NCBI GenBank assembly: GCA_028683635.1
Contig: JAQUHL010000108.1
Span: forward strand, 1 to 6,826
Direction of reading: 5' to 3'
Source of the DNA: Candidatus Cloacimonadota bacterium
Lineage (GTDB): Bacteria; Cloacimonadota; Cloacimonadia; Cloacimonadales; Cloacimonadaceae
Length of the DNA: 6,826 nucleotides
In this document: piece after piece, positions 6,538 through 6,826 of the stretch
Numbering within the stretch: position 1 is the stretch's first letter
Layout: every line of letters starts with the position of its first letter
Notes under the pieces: model-generated
The model's database searches: none
Seen by the model: the letters and a program-made list of their open reading frames with translations, nothing else
What the model was told of the DNA's origin: nothing
Program-made: the position numbers and the translations under genes

Positions 6538-6578
6538 TCCTATGTTAAATGGGGATGATGCACATCGTCATGAACAGA

Positions 6579-6808
6579 TCATTTCAAACCGATCGGATAG
6601 TCCTGCCCGAAGGAGAAGGTGGTGGGATATTGTTCCGAGCCCCTATGGATCCTGCTCAGTTCCGGGATCCGGTTGTCTATATAGCTTTTAATTCCGTTGT
6701 TGGTGATCTGTCCCGTGGCATCCGCAGCCTTGCCGGAAAGCGCTTCCAAAAGGGCATATGTGAAGATACCGTGCCCCAGTTCGGCAAACTCCGTGGCAAA
6801 CTGATCAG
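6579..6808 (-). CDS. caspase-like (peptidase C14) domain protein, C-terminal fragment
   Basis: The minus-strand frame enters from the right and stops at TGA 6581-6579. About 75 genuine residues remain, with the conserved tail of bacterial caspase-like domains: DQFATEFAELGHGIFTYALL, then an acidic/polar segment (GKAADATGQIT), a helix ending YIDNRIPEL, and the closing GSEQYPTTFSFGQDYPIGLK. The catalytic His and Cys lie upstream, outside the window, so activity cannot be judged. Such domains cleave after basic or acidic residues and in bacteria are often fused to WD40, TPR or sensor modules; here the caspase domain is at the very C-terminus. The frame formally continues to 6826, but the last five codons (reading DALPI) derive from adapter sequence and must be ignored. 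It is convergent with the barrel gene and separated from it by the terminator and the inverted-repeat element. Confidence 0.87.
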
Positions 6809-6825
6809 AGATCGGAAGAGCGTCG
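6809..6825 (+). other. Illumina adapter remnant at the contig end (not genomic)
   Basis: AGATCGGAAGAGCGTCG is a 17-nt exact match to the start of the standard Illumina universal adapter; on the other strand it reads as the 3' end of the read-1 primer, CGACGCTCTTCCGATCT. The final G at 6826 departs from the adapter. It sits at the extreme end of the window, where untrimmed adapter is expected, so genuine sequence ends at about 6808. Confidence 0.95.
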
Positions 6826-6826
6826 G

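Noticed and set aside
1..6826. CRISPR array, tRNA, rRNA or insertion-sequence transposase.
   Set aside because: No regularly spaced direct repeats, no cloverleaf or rRNA signature, and no transposase reading frame were seen on either strand.

Overview
The window looks like the end of a short-read contig from an uncultured Gram-negative bacterium. Its style fits the Fibrobacteres-Chlorobi-Bacteroidetes side of the tree, possibly Cloacimonadota. That placement is a tentative inference from the outer-membrane barrel family and the mix of caspase-like, cyclase and diguanylate cyclase genes; no marker gene is present.

Left part, minus strand (1-3613): a two-gene operon. An 820-residue flavo-iron-sulfur protein has the complete domain order of eukaryotic dihydropyrimidine dehydrogenase, fused in one chain (N-terminal Fe-S domain, FAD/NAD(P)H module, FMN barrel, C-terminal 2x[4Fe-4S]). 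Its stop overlaps by 4 nt (ATGA) the start of a class III nucleotide cyclase joined to a P-loop ATPase. The cyclase gene runs off the left edge. Several residues that bind pyrimidine in the known enzyme are changed in the flavoprotein, so its substrate is open.

Middle (3614-4051): a 438-nt divergent intergenic region with four short inverted repeats and no convincing gene. Right of it, on the plus strand, are a soluble PAS-coiled coil-GGDEF diguanylate cyclase (4052-5071) and, 80 nt later, a secreted beta-barrel outer-membrane protein (5152-6363) that ends in a strong intrinsic terminator (6387-6417).

Right end (6364-6826): the terminator is followed by a roughly 97-nt element with 13-bp perfect inverted ends, an internal GC-rich hairpin and possible flanking direct repeats, which resembles a small non-autonomous repeat. 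The C-terminal 75 or so residues of a caspase-like (peptidase C14) protein then enter from the right on the minus strand. The last bases (6809-6825) are a 17-nt exact match to the Illumina adapter, so they are not genomic and the contig ends there.

Two of the genes make nucleotide second messengers (a class III cyclase and a diguanylate cyclase), but nothing in the sequence shows that they act together. The best leads are the altered active site of the DPD-like fusion, its tight coupling to a soluble-adenylyl-cyclase-like protein, and the inverted-repeat element.
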